This document shows, one piece after another, positions 25,168 to 33,628 of a stretch of DNA of 64,000 nucleotides. Position 1 is the stretch's first letter; every line of letters begins with the position of its first letter. The DNA is from Actinophytocola sp044466355 (GTDB lineage Bacteria > Actinomycetota > Actinomycetes > Mycobacteriales > Pseudonocardiaceae), in contig NZ_JBITMQ010000002.1 of assembly GCF_044466355.1 (NCBI RefSeq), positions 496,001 to 560,000 of the forward strand, in the 5' to 3' direction. The notes beneath the pieces are model-generated. The model did no database searches. It was not told the DNA's origin and worked only from the letters and a program-made list of their open reading frames with translations. The position numbers were made by a program, and so were the translations under genes.

Positions 25168-26058
25168 TCAGGCCCGCGCGAGCGCGGGTTTCGGCAGGGC
25201 CGCGTTCTCCGGGCGGCGCAGGTAGGCGAGGACCAGTTCCTCGAGGCTGACGCCCCGGTCGTGCCACCGCGGGTCGAGCACCGGACGCTGCGGCCCGGTC
25301 CGGACGAGCAACGTGGCCTGCCGGTCGGTCCGGTCGTCGTCGACGACGGTCGTGCGCGCGGCCACCCCGTCGGCCAGCTCGACGGGCCCGGTCAGCAGGC
25401 GGTGACCCGCGAGCAGTTCCTCGATGTCCCCCGAGACCTGCACACGCCCGCCGTTGAGCACGACCAGCCAGTCGCACGTGTCGACCAGGTCCGACACCAC
25501 GTGCGAGGACAGCACGACGGTCATCGCACCCTCGGCCACCGCGGCCATCAGCCCGCGCATCACCTCGTGGCGGGCCAGCGGGTCGAGGTTCGCGAGCGGT
25601 TCGTCCAGCACGAGCAGGTCGGGCCGCTTCGCGAGCGCGACCGTCAGCGCGACCTGCGCCTGCTGACCGCCGGAGAGCCTGCCGACCCTGCGGTCGAGCG
25701 GGATGTCCAGCGACGCGAGCCTGTGGACGGCCAGGTCCTGGTCCCACCTCGGGTTCATCCGGGCGCCGAAACGCAGCATCTCCGCGACGGAGAAGCCGTC
25801 GTAGAGCGGTTTGTCCTGCGGCAGGAACGCGACGCGGGGCAGGGTTTGCGCGGTGCCCGCGGGCGCGTCGAGCACGGTCACGCTGCCCTGGTCCGGTGCG
25901 AGCAGGCCGACGAGCAGGTGCAGCAGCGTGGTCTTGCCTGCCCCGTTCGGGCCGACGAGCGCGACGACCCGTCCTTCGGGAACCGCCACGGAACAGTCCT
26001 TCAACGCCCACTTGCGCCGGTACTTCTTGCCCAGACCGGTGGTCGTGAGCGCGTTCAT
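25168..26058 (-). CDS. ABC transporter ATP-binding protein of a YtrA-like operon
   Basis: A 296-residue ATPase: Walker A VGPNGAGKTT, Q-loop AFLPQDKPLY, signature GRLSGGQQAQVAL, Walker B LLVLDEPLANLD, H-loop VLSSHVV. A C-terminal extension of about 80 residues ends in the usual LEELVLAYLRRP. ATG 26058 overlaps the GntR stop (ATGA). It works with the permease at 24233; the substrate is unknown, but YtrA-type sets often respond to cell-wall-active agents. Confidence 0.9.
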   Translation of the reverse strand: MNALTTTGLGKKYRRKWALKDCSVAVPEGRVVALVGPNGAGKTTLLHLLVGLLAPDQGSVTVLDAPAGTAQTLPRVAFLPQDKPLYDGFSVAEMLRFGARMNPRWDQDLAVHRLASLDIPLDRRVGRLSGGQQAQVALTVALAKRPDLLVLDEPLANLDPLARHEVMRGLMAAVAEGAMTVVLSSHVVSDLVDTCDWLVVLNGGRVQVSGDIEELLAGHRLLTGPVELADGVAARTTVVDDDRTDRQATLLVRTGPQRPVLDPRWHDRGVSLEELVLAYLRRPENAALPKPALARA

Positions 26059-26453
26059 GCCGTGTCCTCCCCTACGCGAAACGAATCCAGTACCACGGAC
26101 GCGAACAGCGCCTCGATGTCCTCCGGGTCGAGGCCTGCCGCACGGGCCTCGGCGACCCAGCCCGACAGCGAGTCCCGCAGCCGGGCGTGGTCGGTCACCG
26201 ACGCGCCACCCAGCGAGCGCTGCACGAACGTGCCGAGCCCCGGCTTGCCCGCCACGAGCCCCTCCCGCTCCAGCTCGCGGTACGCCTTGAGCACGGTGTT
26301 CGGGTTGATGGCCAACCTGTCGACGACCTCCTTCGCGGTCGGCAGCCGGTCGCCCGGCCGCAGGACCCCCAGCCGCAGCGCGTGTTTGACCTGGTGCACG
26401 AGCTGCAGGTACGTGGCGACGCCGGAACCTCGGTCCAGGCGAAAGTCGATCAC
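26055..26453 (-). CDS. GntR-family repressor, YtrA subfamily
   Basis: A 132-residue short GntR protein. The winged helix (LRPGDRLPTAKEVVDRLAIN then PNTVLKAYRELEREGLV, about residues 27-70) is followed by only about 40 residues, the YtrA layout. GTG 26453 with AGGG eight bases upstream is preferred; GTG 26462 would add three residues. Leader gene of an operon with an ABC ATPase and permease, probably autoregulated through the repeat at 26468-26491. Confidence 0.88.
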   Translation of the reverse strand: MIDFRLDRGSGVATYLQLVHQVKHALRLGVLRPGDRLPTAKEVVDRLAINPNTVLKAYRELEREGLVAGKPGLGTFVQRSLGGASVTDHARLRDSLSGWVAEARAAGLDPEDIEALFASVVLDSFRVGEDTA

Positions 26454-26467
26454 GAGAAACACCCTTT

Positions 26468-26491
26468 CACTAATGAAGTAGGGAAATAGTG
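26468..26491 (-). promoter_or_regulatory. AT-rich inverted repeat upstream of the GntR operon
   Basis: CACTA (26468-26472) and TAGTG (26487-26491) flank an AT-rich 14-base centre, unusual in this GC-rich region. It lies 15 bases before the GntR start, where a YtrA-type operator is expected. Confidence 0.5.
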
Positions 26492-26644
26492 GAGGTACAT
26501 GAAACCGTTGTCAAGACCGACGGCCGATTGCGGCGAAACGGCCACGCCACCAGGGGATCCGCGGCTACCCTGACGATCACCGTCGGGGGCTGGCGCGAAG
26601 GGGTAGTAGTTGGTGTCGATCACTGTCTGTCGGGGGTCTGTGCC
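26492..26644 (+). promoter_or_regulatory. upstream region of the glnX-to-FHA operon
   Basis: This 153-base stretch holds no gene. It should contain the promoter of the seven-gene signalling operon, but I cannot pick a convincing -35/-10 pair. GGGGGT (26633-26638) is the ribosome binding site of the GlnX-like gene. Confidence 0.4.
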
Positions 26645-27994
26645 GTGAGTGCGCCCACCGCTCCCCCGCCCGCCACGAGCGCGCCCGCCCCCGCACCAGC
26701 ACGCACCGGCAGGGCCGGTGAGCTGCGCGAACTGGCGAAGACCACACCGGGCGCGCTGATCGTCTTCACGGTCGCGCTCGTGCTGGTGAGCGTCCTCGTC
26801 GGCCTGTTCACCGCGGTGCGCGTCCAGAGCCGTGCGCAGGCGCTCGACGACCTCGCGGCCAGGAGCGGCCCGCTGTCGATCGCCGCGCAGGACCTCTACC
26901 GCTCCCTCTCCGACGCCGACGCGACCGCGAACAGTGCCTTCCTGTCCGGCGGGCTGGAGCGCGCCGACGTGCGCGCCAGGTACGAGGCCGACATCGCGCA
27001 GGCCGAGACCGCGCTCGCCACCGCGGTCGCCGCGCGTGAACCCGCCGACCTCGCCGACCCGGACAGCCCGCTCGCCGTGCTGTCCCGCGAGCTGTCGGTC
27101 TACACCGGCCTCGTCGAGACCGCACGTGCCAACAACCGCCAGGGGCTCCCGGTCGGCGCCGCCTACCAGCGCGAGGCGTCGACGCTGATGCGCGACGAGC
27201 TGCTGCCCGCGGCACAGCGGCTCTACACCGACGAGACGGCCACGCTGCGCGACGACCAGGACCGCGCGGCGGGGATCCCGTACGTGGAGGTCCTCCTCGG
27301 CGCGGCCCTGCTGGTCCTGCTCTTCGTCGCGCAGCGCTACGTGCGGCGCCGCACCCGCAGGCGGCTCAACGTGGGTCTCCTCGTGGCCACCGGTGCCGCG
27401 GTCGTGTCGCTGGCGTGGGTGCTGATCGCGACGATCGGCGTGCTGGGGAACGTGAACGCGAGCCAGGAGAACGGTTCCGAGCAGACCGACGTGCTCGCGC
27501 GCGCCAGGATCGCGGCACTCGCCGCGCGTGGCGACGAGACACTCACGCTCGTCGCCCGCGGCAGCGGCCAGGAGTTCGAGGAGCACTACGGGACGGTGCT
27601 CGGCGACCTGACCGGCGAACGCGGTCTGCTCGGCACCGCGCAGGCACTCGCGACCGACGACGGGGTGCGCGACCGGGTCGGCGCCGCCATCGGCGCGCAG
27701 GAGGCGTGGCACGCCGTGCACACCAAGATCCGGACGGCGGACGACAACGGCGACTACCTGACCGCGGTCCGGCTCGCCATCGCGCCGGACGACGACGGCG
27801 CCGCGAAGCAGTTCGACGCGGTCGACAACTCGCTGCGCGAGGCCATCGCCAGCACCCAGGCCACCTTCGACGACGAGGTGTCGCAGGCGAGCAACGCACT
27901 GACGGGCACGGTGATCGGCGTGATCGTGCTGGCGCTGATCGCGGCCGCGGGTGCGGCGACCGGGATCTGGCAGCGGCTCAAGGAGTACCGATGA
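26645..27994 (+). CDS. glnX: GlnX-like membrane sensor of the PknG pathway
   Basis: A 449-residue membrane protein. The Pro/Ala-rich N-terminus (to residue 35) is followed by helix 1 (37-58), an outer helical domain (61-210), helices 2 and 3 (213-233 and 241-267), a second outer helical domain (268-415) and helix 4 (about 418-440). This four-helix layout with two exported helical bundles matches GlnX, which in mycobacteria links the GlnH lipoprotein to PknG. GTG 26645 has GGGGGT seven bases upstream. The next gene (GlnH) overlaps by ATGA. First gene of the operon. How the signal crosses the membrane is not visible. Confidence 0.8.
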   Translation: MSAPTAPPPATSAPAPAPARTGRAGELRELAKTTPGALIVFTVALVLVSVLVGLFTAVRVQSRAQALDDLAARSGPLSIAAQDLYRSLSDADATANSAFLSGGLERADVRARYEADIAQAETALATAVAAREPADLADPDSPLAVLSRELSVYTGLVETARANNRQGLPVGAAYQREASTLMRDELLPAAQRLYTDETATLRDDQDRAAGIPYVEVLLGAALLVLLFVAQRYVRRRTRRRLNVGLLVATGAAVVSLAWVLIATIGVLGNVNASQENGSEQTDVLARARIAALAARGDETLTLVARGSGQEFEEHYGTVLGDLTGERGLLGTAQALATDDGVRDRVGAAIGAQEAWHAVHTKIRTADDNGDYLTAVRLAIAPDDDGAAKQFDAVDNSLREAIASTQATFDDEVSQASNALTGTVIGVIVLALIAAAGAATGIWQRLKEYR

Positions 27995-28980
27995 AGAGGG
28001 CCAGGGTGGCCGCCCTGCTCGCGGCGGTCGCGGTGGCGGTCGTCGGCTGCACGTCCAGCGAAGGGGTCGGCGAACCGCGGCGGCCCGCGGGCGGGGCGCC
28101 GATGCCCAAGGGAGCCGGTGAGGTGTCCGACCTGCCGTCCGCGTCGACGGACCGGAGTTGCGGCGACCCCACCGCGAGCCTGCGGCCGGCAGGTCCGCCG
28201 CCCGCACCGGGCGCTTTCCCGGCGGGTTCGGCCATGGCGGAGATCCGGGCACGCGGCAAGCTGATCGTCGGCGTGGACCAGAACACCTACCAGTTCGGCT
28301 ACCGCAACCCGTTCACCGGCGCGGTCGAGGGCTTCGACATCGACATGGCGAAGGAGATCGCCAAGGCCATCTTCGGCACCGCGGAAGGCAAGCTGCAGCT
28401 GAAGGTGCTGACGTCGGCGCAGCGGGTCCCCGCGGTGAAGAACGGCGACGTCGACCTGGTCGTGGAAACCATGACGATCAACTGTGAACGGCGCAGGGAC
28501 GTCGAGTTCTCGTCCGTCTACTACATGGCGCGGCAGCGGGTGCTCGTCAAGAACGGCGCCGACATCGAGGGTGTGGAGTCGCTCGGCGGGAAGAGGGTGT
28601 GCGCGGCCCACGGTTCGACGTCGATCGCCAGGATCGTCAACCTAGAGGTCGACCCCAAGCCGGTCGGCGTCGGGGTGGACTCGTGGACCGACTGTCTCGT
28701 GATGTTGCAGCAGAACCAGGTCGACGCGGTGTCCACGGACGACACGATCCTCGCCGGGCTCCGGGCGCAGGACCCGTTCACGACCCTGCTCGACGACTCG
28801 CTGTCCCAGGAGCCGTACGGCATGGCGATGGCCAAGGACGCCCCCGAGTTCACCCGGTTCGTGAACGCCGTCATCGAGGACCTGCGGACCAGCGGCCGGT
28901 GGGAACAGATCTACGACCGTTGGCTGCTGGCCCTGCTCGAGACGCCGGGTTCGCCGCCACGCGCCACCTACCGGGACTGA
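27991..28980 (+). CDS. glnH: GlnH-like amino-acid-binding lipoprotein
   Basis: A 329-residue lipoprotein: lipobox VVGC with Cys20 as lipidated residue, a disordered Pro/Gly-rich linker (21-80), then a type 3 solute-binding domain (LIVGVDQNTYQFGYRN, GFDIDMAKEIAKAIFG, VDLVVETMTINCERRRDVEFS). No amino-acid ABC permease or ATPase is nearby, so the role is sensing rather than uptake. In mycobacteria GlnH binds Asp/Glu outside the cell and signals through GlnX to PknG; the same order glnX-glnH-(x)-pknG supports that role here. Ligand identity is inferred from the family. Confidence 0.88.
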   Translation: MKRARVAALLAAVAVAVVGCTSSEGVGEPRRPAGGAPMPKGAGEVSDLPSASTDRSCGDPTASLRPAGPPPAPGAFPAGSAMAEIRARGKLIVGVDQNTYQFGYRNPFTGAVEGFDIDMAKEIAKAIFGTAEGKLQLKVLTSAQRVPAVKNGDVDLVVETMTINCERRRDVEFSSVYYMARQRVLVKNGADIEGVESLGGKRVCAAHGSTSIARIVNLEVDPKPVGVGVDSWTDCLVMLQQNQVDAVSTDDTILAGLRAQDPFTTLLDDSLSQEPYGMAMAKDAPEFTRFVNAVIEDLRTSGRWEQIYDRWLLALLETPGSPPRATYRD

Positions 28981-28984
28981 GGCG

Positions 28985-30202
28985 ATGGACGTCGTGCTCA
29001 GCCGGGACGAGGTCGACCGCGCGCTCGCGGCCGTGCGGGGCGACAGCGACCGCATCGCCGAGTCGCTCGTCGAGATGGACGCGCACCCGGGTCACAAGCT
29101 GCTCAAGGACGCCGCGCTCACCGGGCTGACGGCGCGGCGGTGGGCGCAGGCCCGCACCGCGATGGCGACGCTGTGGGAGCAGTTCGCGACCTACCGGGAC
29201 ATGGTGGCGCGGGCGCAGGAGGTCCGGGCCCGCCGGTCGCGGCCGGGTGACGAGGAACTGGCCGAGCTGACCGACCTCCTCCACGGGCGGGTCGTCGAGC
29301 TGGACTCCGAGGCGGTCCCGATCGAACGGCGCGGGCTGACCGGGCCGGCGCAGGTGACCGAACGGATCACCCTCGCCGAGCTGCTCACGCGGATGCGGCA
29401 GGCCTTCGACACGGTCACGGCGGTGCTCGCGGCCGCGGAGTCGGCGTGGTCGGCCGCGATCGGCCGGTTCGACCCGCTCGACCGGCGGTTGCACGCCGTC
29501 TCGGTGCAGGCCGAGTCGGTCGGCGCGGCGGTGGGCGAGGTGGCCGCGATCCGCCGCGACCTCGACCGGGCGCGCGAGCTGGTGCTCACCGACGTGCTCA
29601 CGGTGCACGCCACCGACGCGCTGCCCGACGTCGAACGGCGGATCGCCGACCTGGAGACGCGGCTGCCGCGGCTCGCGCGGGTGCGGGACGAGTTCACCGC
29701 CCGGCTCGTCGCGTTCGAGGCCGTGCTGTCCGACATCGAGGCCGTCGAGGCGACGGCCCGCCAGACCCATGCCGCGATGGTCGAGAAGATCGCGTCGCCC
29801 GGTCTGCCGGTGCCGGGTGAGCACGCGTCGTCGGCCGTGCGTGCCCGGCTCCGGCGGCTCCGTGCCCGCCAGGGCAGCGAGGGCTGGGACGTGCTGGCCC
29901 GCGAGGCCGACGACCTGGAGCGGTTCGCCACGACCGCGCTCGACGGCGCGCGCACCGCGTTGCGTGCCATCACCGGCCTGCTCGACCGGCGCGCCGAGCT
30001 GCGTGGCCGGCTGGAGGCCTACCAGGTGAAGGCCGCCCGGCTCGGGCACGCCGAGGACGGCGAGCTGTCCCGGCTGCACGACGAAGCCCACCGGATCCTG
30101 TTCACCGCACCGTGCGACCTGGCCGCGGCGACGCGCGCGCTCAACCGCTACCGCCAGGCGATCCAGGACCGGACGCAGCCCCGCGAGGAGAGAGCCGAAT
30201 GA
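28985..30202 (+). CDS. unknown helical protein between glnH and pknG
   Basis: A 405-residue soluble protein with no signal peptide, no membrane helix and almost no predicted strand. It is rich in Ala, Arg, Glu and Leu with long heptad-like stretches (about 120-270 and 300-400), so it is probably a coiled-coil bundle. I recognise no catalytic motif. It starts five bases after the glnH stop, and its stop overlaps the pknG ATG (ATGA), so it is made with the kinase. A scaffold linking the membrane sensor to PknG is a reasonable guess but unproven. Confidence 0.8.
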   Translation: MDVVLSRDEVDRALAAVRGDSDRIAESLVEMDAHPGHKLLKDAALTGLTARRWAQARTAMATLWEQFATYRDMVARAQEVRARRSRPGDEELAELTDLLHGRVVELDSEAVPIERRGLTGPAQVTERITLAELLTRMRQAFDTVTAVLAAAESAWSAAIGRFDPLDRRLHAVSVQAESVGAAVGEVAAIRRDLDRARELVLTDVLTVHATDALPDVERRIADLETRLPRLARVRDEFTARLVAFEAVLSDIEAVEATARQTHAAMVEKIASPGLPVPGEHASSAVRARLRRLRARQGSEGWDVLAREADDLERFATTALDGARTALRAITGLLDRRAELRGRLEAYQVKAARLGHAEDGELSRLHDEAHRILFTAPCDLAAATRALNRYRQAIQDRTQPREERAE

Positions 30203-32580
30203 CCCAGTGCCCCCGTCCCGGTTGCGGCGGCACCCTCGACGAGGACCGTTTCTGCGACACCTGCGGCCTGGAAGCCCCGGCCGCGACGACTCCCCCGAGC
30301 GCACCGGCTCCGGCCGCGCCGGTGACGGCCGCGGACAACGGGTGCCCGCGGCCCGGCTGCGACGGCACGCTCGACGAGGACCGGTTCTGTGACACGTGCG
30401 GTCTGGAGGCGCCGGAGGGCGTCGCTGCCGCCGTCGACCCCGACCCCGGCAGCGAGCGCACGGTCAGCACCCGCACCGGCTCGGTGTCCACCGGGTGGAC
30501 CGCGTCGACCGGGGCCGTCACGAGCGGCTCGCGCCGCGGGTCGTCCCGCTCGTCGAGCCGCGGCCTGCTCGGCGCCGGTCTGGTCGAGGTGCCGCGCGTC
30601 CCCTACCGCGACCCGAAGTCGGCCGTCCTCGCCGACCCGATGGTGCCGGAGAACAAGCGGTTCTGCAGCAACTGCGGCGCCAAGGTGGGCCGTGGCCGCG
30701 ACGGGAAGCCCGGCCGCACGGAGGGTTTCTGCACCTCCTGCCGCAACCGCTTCTCCTTCTCCCCCAAGCTGTCCCCCGGCGACGTGCTGCACGACCAGTA
30801 CGAGGTGCTGGGCTGCCTCGCCCACGGCGGTCTTGGCTGGATCTACCTCGCGCTCGACCATGCGGTCGCCGGCCGCTGGGTCGTGTTGAAGGGCCTCCTC
30901 GACAGCGGGGACGCCGACGCGATGGCCGCCGCGGTGGCCGAGCGGCGGTTCCTCGCCGAGGTCGAGCACCCCAACATCGTCAAGATCCACAACTTCGTGC
31001 AGCACCCCGACGCCGAAACCGGCGCGCACGTCGGCTACATCGTGATGGAGTACGTCGGCGGTCAGTCCATCAAGGAGATGCTCAAGGACGTCCGCGCCGT
31101 CCAGGGCGCCGAGGCGTGCCTGCCGCTGTCCCGGGCGATCGCGTACACGCTGGAGATGCTGCCGCCCATCGGCTACCTGCACTCGCTGAACCTGCTGTTC
31201 TGCGACTTCAAGCCGGACAACGTGATCCAGACCGAGGAGCAGCTGAAGCTGATCGACCTCGGCGCGGTCCGGCACATGGACGACGAGGACAGCGCCGTCT
31301 ACGGCACGATCGGCTACCAGGCGCCGGAGATCGCGGCCACGGGTCCGTCGATCGCGTCGGACCTCTACACCCTCGGCCGCACGCTCGCGGTGATGACGTT
31401 CCCGTTCGACTTCCAGCGCGGCCACGTCGACCGGCTGCCGAACCCGGCGGAGGAGCCGCTCCTCGCGGCACACGACTCCTACCACCGGTTCCTGCTGCGG
31501 GCGACCGCGAGCAGCCCGGCCGCGCGGTTCACCTCCGCCGAGGAGATGAAGGACCAGCTCACCGGGGTGCTGCGGGAGGTGCTCGCCACCGAGGACGGCA
31601 TGCCGAGGCCCGGTGTGTCGGCCGAGTTCACCCCGGAGCGCCGGTCGTTCGGCATCGACACCGGCTTCGCGGCCGAACCGGCGCTGCCGTCGCTGGTGCG
31701 GGCGCTGCCGATGCCGAAGGTCGACGGCACCGACGCGGCGGCGGCGTTCCTCGCGACCGTCACCGCGACCGAGCCCGGCGCGCTGATCGACGAACTGCGC
31801 CACGCTCCGACGGCTAGCGTCGAGGTCCGGTTGCGGATCGCCCGCGCGCACCTGGAGGCGGGTGACGTAACGACCGCGACCGAGCGGCTCGACGACCTGG
31901 CCCGCGACGCGCTCGACCTCGAGCGGCAGTGGCTCATCGACTGGTACCGCGGCATGGCCGCGCTCGCCGCGGCCAACGCGCGGGGCGCGAGCCAGTTCCT
32001 CGACCGGGTCTACTCGGCGGTGCCCGGCGAGGCCGCGCCGAAGCTCGCGCTCGCGGTCTGTGCGGAGGCGCTGGGCGACCACGCGACCGCCGACCGGTTC
32101 TACCGCCTGGTGTGGCGCACCGACCGCGCGTACGTGAGCGCCGCGTTCGGCCTGGCCAGGGCGTTGCTGGCACGCGGGGAGCGGCTGGAGGCCTACGACG
32201 TGCTGTGCTCGGTGCCGGAGACGTCGAACCACCACACCGCGGCCCGGCTCGCCGCCGCGGACATCCTGGTGCGGAACGTTCCTCCCGCACAGCTGACCGA
32301 GGAACACCTAACCTCCGCGAGTGCGCTGCTGTCCGCGTTGGAGCTGCCCGCCGAGCCCAGGGCCAGGGCGAGCGAGCGCCTGTTGACCGCCGCGTTCGAG
32401 TGGGTCACCCAGGGCGGGCGCTCCGGTGGCACTGTGCTTGGCTGCCCCATGAGGGAGAACGACCTGCGGGTCGCGCTGGAGGGCTGCTACCGGACGCTCG
32501 CGCGGCACGCCGACAACACGAGGGAGCGCATCGCATTGGTGGACAGCGCAAACCAGATCCGGCCCCGGACGTGGATCTGA
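30199..32580 (+). CDS. pknG: PknG-type Ser/Thr protein kinase with two extra N-terminal zinc ribbons
   Basis: A 793-residue protein. Two zinc ribbons open it (Cys4/9/19/22 and Cys49/54/64/67, motif DEDRFCDTCG). A Ser/Thr-rich linker (85-120) follows, then the rubredoxin-like domain (Cys156/159/178/181), the kinase (about 200-455: AHGGLGWIYLA, Lys231, catalytic loop CDFKPDN with Asp336, DLGAV with Asp353) and TPR helices to the C-terminus. From LVEVPR onward it aligns by eye with M. tuberculosis PknG, including AHGGLGWIYLALD and EEQLKLIDLGAV. The extra ribbons are absent there. PknG phosphorylates the FHA protein GarA to tune glutamate metabolism; the local FHA protein may be a second partner. 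Confidence 0.95.
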   Translation: MTQCPRPGCGGTLDEDRFCDTCGLEAPAATTPPSAPAPAAPVTAADNGCPRPGCDGTLDEDRFCDTCGLEAPEGVAAAVDPDPGSERTVSTRTGSVSTGWTASTGAVTSGSRRGSSRSSSRGLLGAGLVEVPRVPYRDPKSAVLADPMVPENKRFCSNCGAKVGRGRDGKPGRTEGFCTSCRNRFSFSPKLSPGDVLHDQYEVLGCLAHGGLGWIYLALDHAVAGRWVVLKGLLDSGDADAMAAAVAERRFLAEVEHPNIVKIHNFVQHPDAETGAHVGYIVMEYVGGQSIKEMLKDVRAVQGAEACLPLSRAIAYTLEMLPPIGYLHSLNLLFCDFKPDNVIQTEEQLKLIDLGAVRHMDDEDSAVYGTIGYQAPEIAATGPSIASDLYTLGRTLAVMTFPFDFQRGHVDRLPNPAEEPLLAAHDSYHRFLLRATASSPAARFTSAEEMKDQLTGVLREVLATEDGMPRPGVSAEFTPERRSFGIDTGFAAEPALPSLVRALPMPKVDGTDAAAAFLATVTATEPGALIDELRHAPTASVEVRLRIARAHLEAGDVTTATERLDDLARDALDLERQWLIDWYRGMAALAAANARGASQFLDRVYSAVPGEAAPKLALAVCAEALGDHATADRFYRLVWRTDRAYVSAAFGLARALLARGERLEAYDVLCSVPETSNHHTAARLAAADILVRNVPPAQLTEEHLTSASALLSALELPAEPRARASERLLTAAFEWVTQGGRSGGTVLGCPMRENDLRVALEGCYRTLARHADNTRERIALVDSANQIRPRTWI

Positions 32581-32581
32581 C

Positions 32582-33628
32582 GTGGGTGCGACCGTGACGA
32601 GCTGCCCGGGGTGCGGCGAGGCCGTCGGCGAGAAGGACCGGTTCTGCGAGAGCTGCGGGCAGAGCCTGCTCGTGCGCAGGACCCCGGTCGGTGGGCCGAT
32701 GAGCGCACGCGACGGTGCCGCGTGCGTGGCGTGCGGCGGGGAGAACCTCGACGCCGACGGGTTCTGCGCCGACTGCGGGCGTGCGCAGCCGTCCGGCCGG
32801 GACCGGATGGAGAGCGACCTCGGCATGGTCGCCGGCGTCAGTGACAAGGGACGCAGGCGGGCGCGCAACGAGGACTCGATGGCGTACGGCGCCGTGGTCG
32901 GCGCGGACGGCCCGCCGACCGTCGTCGCCGTGGTGTGCGACGGCGTCGCCACGTCCGACCGCGCGGACAGCGCGTCGCAGCGCGCCGTGGACGAGGCCGT
33001 CGGCGTGCTGCTGGACGCCGTGCTGGAGAACGCCGACCCGGAGGTGGCGACGAGGACGGCGGTGGCGCGGGCGATCGAGGTGGTCTCGGAGCTGGCCGAC
33101 CCGTCGGTGCCGGGCACGGCACCGTCCTGCACGTTCGTGTCGGCCGTCGTCACACCGGAGAAGGTCACGGTCGGGTCCGTCGGCGACAGCCGCGTCTACT
33201 GGCTCGCCGCGCGGGACGCAGCGCCTGACGATTCGCTCCGCGAGCCCCGCTCAGAAGCGATGCCCTCGGCCCTGCTGACCGCGGACGACACGGTCGCCGC
33301 CGAGCTGATCGCCGAGGGCATGAGCGAGGAGGAGGCCAACTCGGTGCACCAGGCGCACGCGCTGTCCAAGTGGATCGGCGCGGACGCGGGCGAGATCGAG
33401 CCGAGGGTGGTCACCGTCGAGCCGGGCGGGCCGGGGCATGTGCTGCTGTGCAGCGACGGGCTGTGGAACTACGTGCCGGACGCGGGTGCGCTGGCCGAGG
33501 CGATGCCGCCGGAGGGCGGCATGACCGCGGCCGCCGGGCTGACCAGGCTCGCGCTGGACCTCGGCGGCCACGACAACATCACGACGGTCCTCGTGCCGTT
33601 CCCCCCGACGGAAGGGAATGAAGCGTGA
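32582..33628 (+). CDS. PP2C-type Ser/Thr phosphatase with two N-terminal zinc ribbons
   Basis: A 348-residue protein. Zinc ribbons occupy residues 8-25 (Cys8/11/22/25) and 48-65 (Cys48/51/62/65). The PP2C domain follows with metal and catalytic blocks SDKGRRRARNED, VAVVCDGVATSD, GSVGDSRVYW, LLCSDGLW and GGHDNITTVLV. It should remove phosphates placed by PknG or other kinases. GTG 32582 lies two bases after the pknG stop; GTG 32594 is an alternative. The stop overlaps the VWA start (GTGA). The ribbons resemble those of PknG and the FHA protein in this operon. Confidence 0.92.
   Translation: MGATVTSCPGCGEAVGEKDRFCESCGQSLLVRRTPVGGPMSARDGAACVACGGENLDADGFCADCGRAQPSGRDRMESDLGMVAGVSDKGRRRARNEDSMAYGAVVGADGPPTVVAVVCDGVATSDRADSASQRAVDEAVGVLLDAVLENADPEVATRTAVARAIEVVSELADPSVPGTAPSCTFVSAVVTPEKVTVGSVGDSRVYWLAARDAAPDDSLREPRSEAMPSALLTADDTVAAELIAEGMSEEEANSVHQAHALSKWIGADAGEIEPRVVTVEPGGPGHVLLCSDGLWNYVPDAGALAEAMPPEGGMTAAAGLTRLALDLGGHDNITTVLVPFPPTEGNEA

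Noticed and set aside
30148..32307. A 719-codon minus-strand frame opposite pknG
   Set aside because: It mirrors the kinase codons and has no recognisable motif; PknG is certain.
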